This document shows, in pieces, positions 63,146-64,000 of a stretch of 64,000 nt of DNA. This stretch comes from Bacteroides caecigallinarum. Lineage in GTDB: Bacteria; Bacteroidota; Bacteroidia; Bacteroidales; Bacteroidaceae. The DNA lies in NCBI RefSeq assembly GCF_021530995.1, contig NZ_JADYTF010000001.1, positions 1-64,000 on the forward strand, read 5' to 3'. Each line of letters opens with the position of its first letter. Positions within the stretch are counted from its first letter, which is position 1. A model generated the notes under the pieces. The model was given only the letters and a program-made list of their open reading frames with translations. It was not told the DNA's origin and searched no databases. The position numbers and the translations under genes were made by a program.

Positions 63146-63970
63146 TTATTGTTTTATAATCAATTGTAACAACTCCTGAATAGATATTTTCCTATATTTA
63201 GAAGAAATCTCCGACTTCGCATCCCAGTCAGAATCTGTTCTTATACGTGACAGTTTCATCGACAAAGAATACGTCTTGTCTGTACCTTCGGACTGCATTT
63301 CGACTGATTGCGGAAAAACGTCATTTCCCAACACTGTAAAATCCGCATAACGACAATGAAGTGAATATGGCAAACCTTTTAGAGATATCACTGTCTCTTC
63401 CAGACGACCGTCGGTTGCTGATGTAAAAAAGCTGTATCCTATACGTTTTGTACCTTTCACCTGCAATTTTGCCTGGTTACCATACGGACTAAGATTAAAT
63501 TTCTCAGCATCCGACTCCGACAGTTTTTCTCTTCCTGGAATAAATATTTCATTCAAAATCAGGGACTGAAGAATATTAAAGTCGAGTTCTGTATTAAGCA
63601 TACTGCTCAGTTCTCCAAACCCCAGCTCAACATATTGCTTATTCATACGGTTGATAGCGAGAACCTTTTCAGGCGTAATATCTATTCTTGCCACTTCTAT
63701 GCCAAGAAAAGGAGCAACTGTGATACGGATTATTTCGCCACGGCGTATACGCATATTGGCATTCACGCTTATTGGTGATGCTGAACCGGTATTGAGTTCC
63801 AAACGAGTACGCGCTGTAAGATTCTGGCGCGATGGAGTCCACTCTATCACCTTCTCCATATATTCGGTTCCAGAAAGTCCGCCTATCATTGTGTTACGCA
63901 GCGTGTTTCTGGAAGTAGAACATGAAGTCAGGATTAATATTAACAGGAATAAATATTTGATTTGTTTCAT
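63146..63970 (-). CDS. DUF4292 lipoprotein
   Basis: 274 aa. Lipobox LTSC (C17). It belongs to the Bacteroidota-specific DUF4292 family: RLELNTGSASPISVNANMRIRRGEIIRITVAPFLGIEVARIDI is the typical lipoprotein-sorting-type core (split over several motifs), similar in fold to LolA/LolB. A role in outer-membrane lipoprotein or lipid handling is inferred from fold similarity only. It is followed after 7 bases by the EnvC-like gene, the usual order for this pair in Bacteroidota. The promoter would lie close to or beyond the end of the window. Confidence 0.85.
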   Translation of the reverse strand: MKQIKYLFLLILILTSCSTSRNTLRNTMIGGLSGTEYMEKVIEWTPSRQNLTARTRLELNTGSASPISVNANMRIRRGEIIRITVAPFLGIEVARIDITPEKVLAINRMNKQYVELGFGELSSMLNTELDFNILQSLILNEIFIPGREKLSESDAEKFNLSPYGNQAKLQVKGTKRIGYSFFTSATDGRLEETVISLKGLPYSLHCRYADFTVLGNDVFPQSVEMQSEGTDKTYSLSMKLSRIRTDSDWDAKSEISSKYRKISIQELLQLIIKQ

Positions 63971-64000
63971 AACATACTATTATTCAATATATCTGCGTAA

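Noticed and set aside
1-64000. tRNA, rRNA or insertion sequences
   Set aside because: I read the intergenic regions for cloverleaf arms, rRNA signatures, transposase genes and flanking inverted repeats with target duplications, and saw none that I could support.

Overview
The window is chromosomal DNA of a Bacteroidota bacterium, most likely a Bacteroidales gut commensal of the Bacteroides/Phocaeicola type. The evidence is: promoters of the TAnnTTTG (-7) type in front of many genes, few Shine-Dalgarno sequences, and families typical of the group (GLPGLI protein, CarboxypepD_reg outer-membrane barrel, split LysO, DUF4292 lipoprotein, fimbrillin-like lipoprotein, N-terminal-rubredoxin rubrerythrin, 646-codon nitrilase-fused NadE). 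I see no rRNA, tRNA, insertion sequence, CRISPR array or prophage. Species-level assignment is not possible from sequence reading alone.

Layout. 1-5860 (+): a lipoprotein, a very large PD-(D/E)XK nuclease/superfamily 1 helicase with an unassigned C-terminal domain, and an SDR oxidoreductase. 5862-9176 (-): a MATE transporter and a phosphohexomutase. 9380-14848 (-): a four-gene envelope-sensing operon (response regulator, histidine kinase, outer-membrane barrel, GLPGLI protein) preceded by a GTTAAC repeat array. 15009-19257 (-): PFL/DUF711 with its ACT partner, MazG, a LysR regulator and an uncharacterised protein. 19518-22106 (+): ClpB. 22142-27003 (-): an operon of an ECF S-like membrane protein, TatA, TatC, an M23 peptidase and a C69 dipeptidase. 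27177-32924 (+): split LysO exporter with a long leader, PhoH, PurC, MenG, AroE and an alpha/beta hydrolase. 33091-38975: NadE (-), PerR and rubrerythrin (+), an LpxH-like phosphoesterase (-) and LepA (-). 39205-47749 is the most accessory-looking part: RhuM-Fic, an AlaX-like editing protein, a DNA/RNA nuclease, a fimbrillin/GLUG lipoprotein, an EamA transporter with a damaged start, a CLC antiporter and a bile-salt-hydrolase-like enzyme. 47822-61848: a sugar nucleotidyltransferase (-), then an envelope-biogenesis run (TamB, BamA/TamA-like, peptidyl-prolyl isomerase, M16 peptidase, MATE) and a hybrid sensor kinase (+). 61858-63970 (-): EnvC-like LytM protein and DUF4292 lipoprotein, a cell-division/envelope pair.

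The most unusual content is non-coding. Three intergenic arrays, each exactly 86 bp (18573-18658, 32956-33041, 43968-44053), share one architecture: four 20-bp imperfect palindromes (8-bp arm, 4-bp centre, 8-bp arm) separated by 2-bp spacers, so that dyad axes fall every 11 bp. The arrays do not share sequence with one another beyond a central AC-N4-GT. Two further arrays place TTTAAA (7371-7425, 18505-18559) five times at exact 11-bp intervals, and one places GTTAAC four times at 11, 11 and 10 bp (14888-14937). Conserved geometry with divergent sequence at unrelated loci looks like a repeat class defined by structure, and is the main candidate here for an undescribed system. Its function is unknown.

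Coordinates of several starts were moved inward because a clear -7 promoter element overlaps or lies downstream of the longest possible start (ACT protein, NadE, LpxH-like protein), or because the conserved N-terminus begins later (response regulator, MenG, LysR, PerR).
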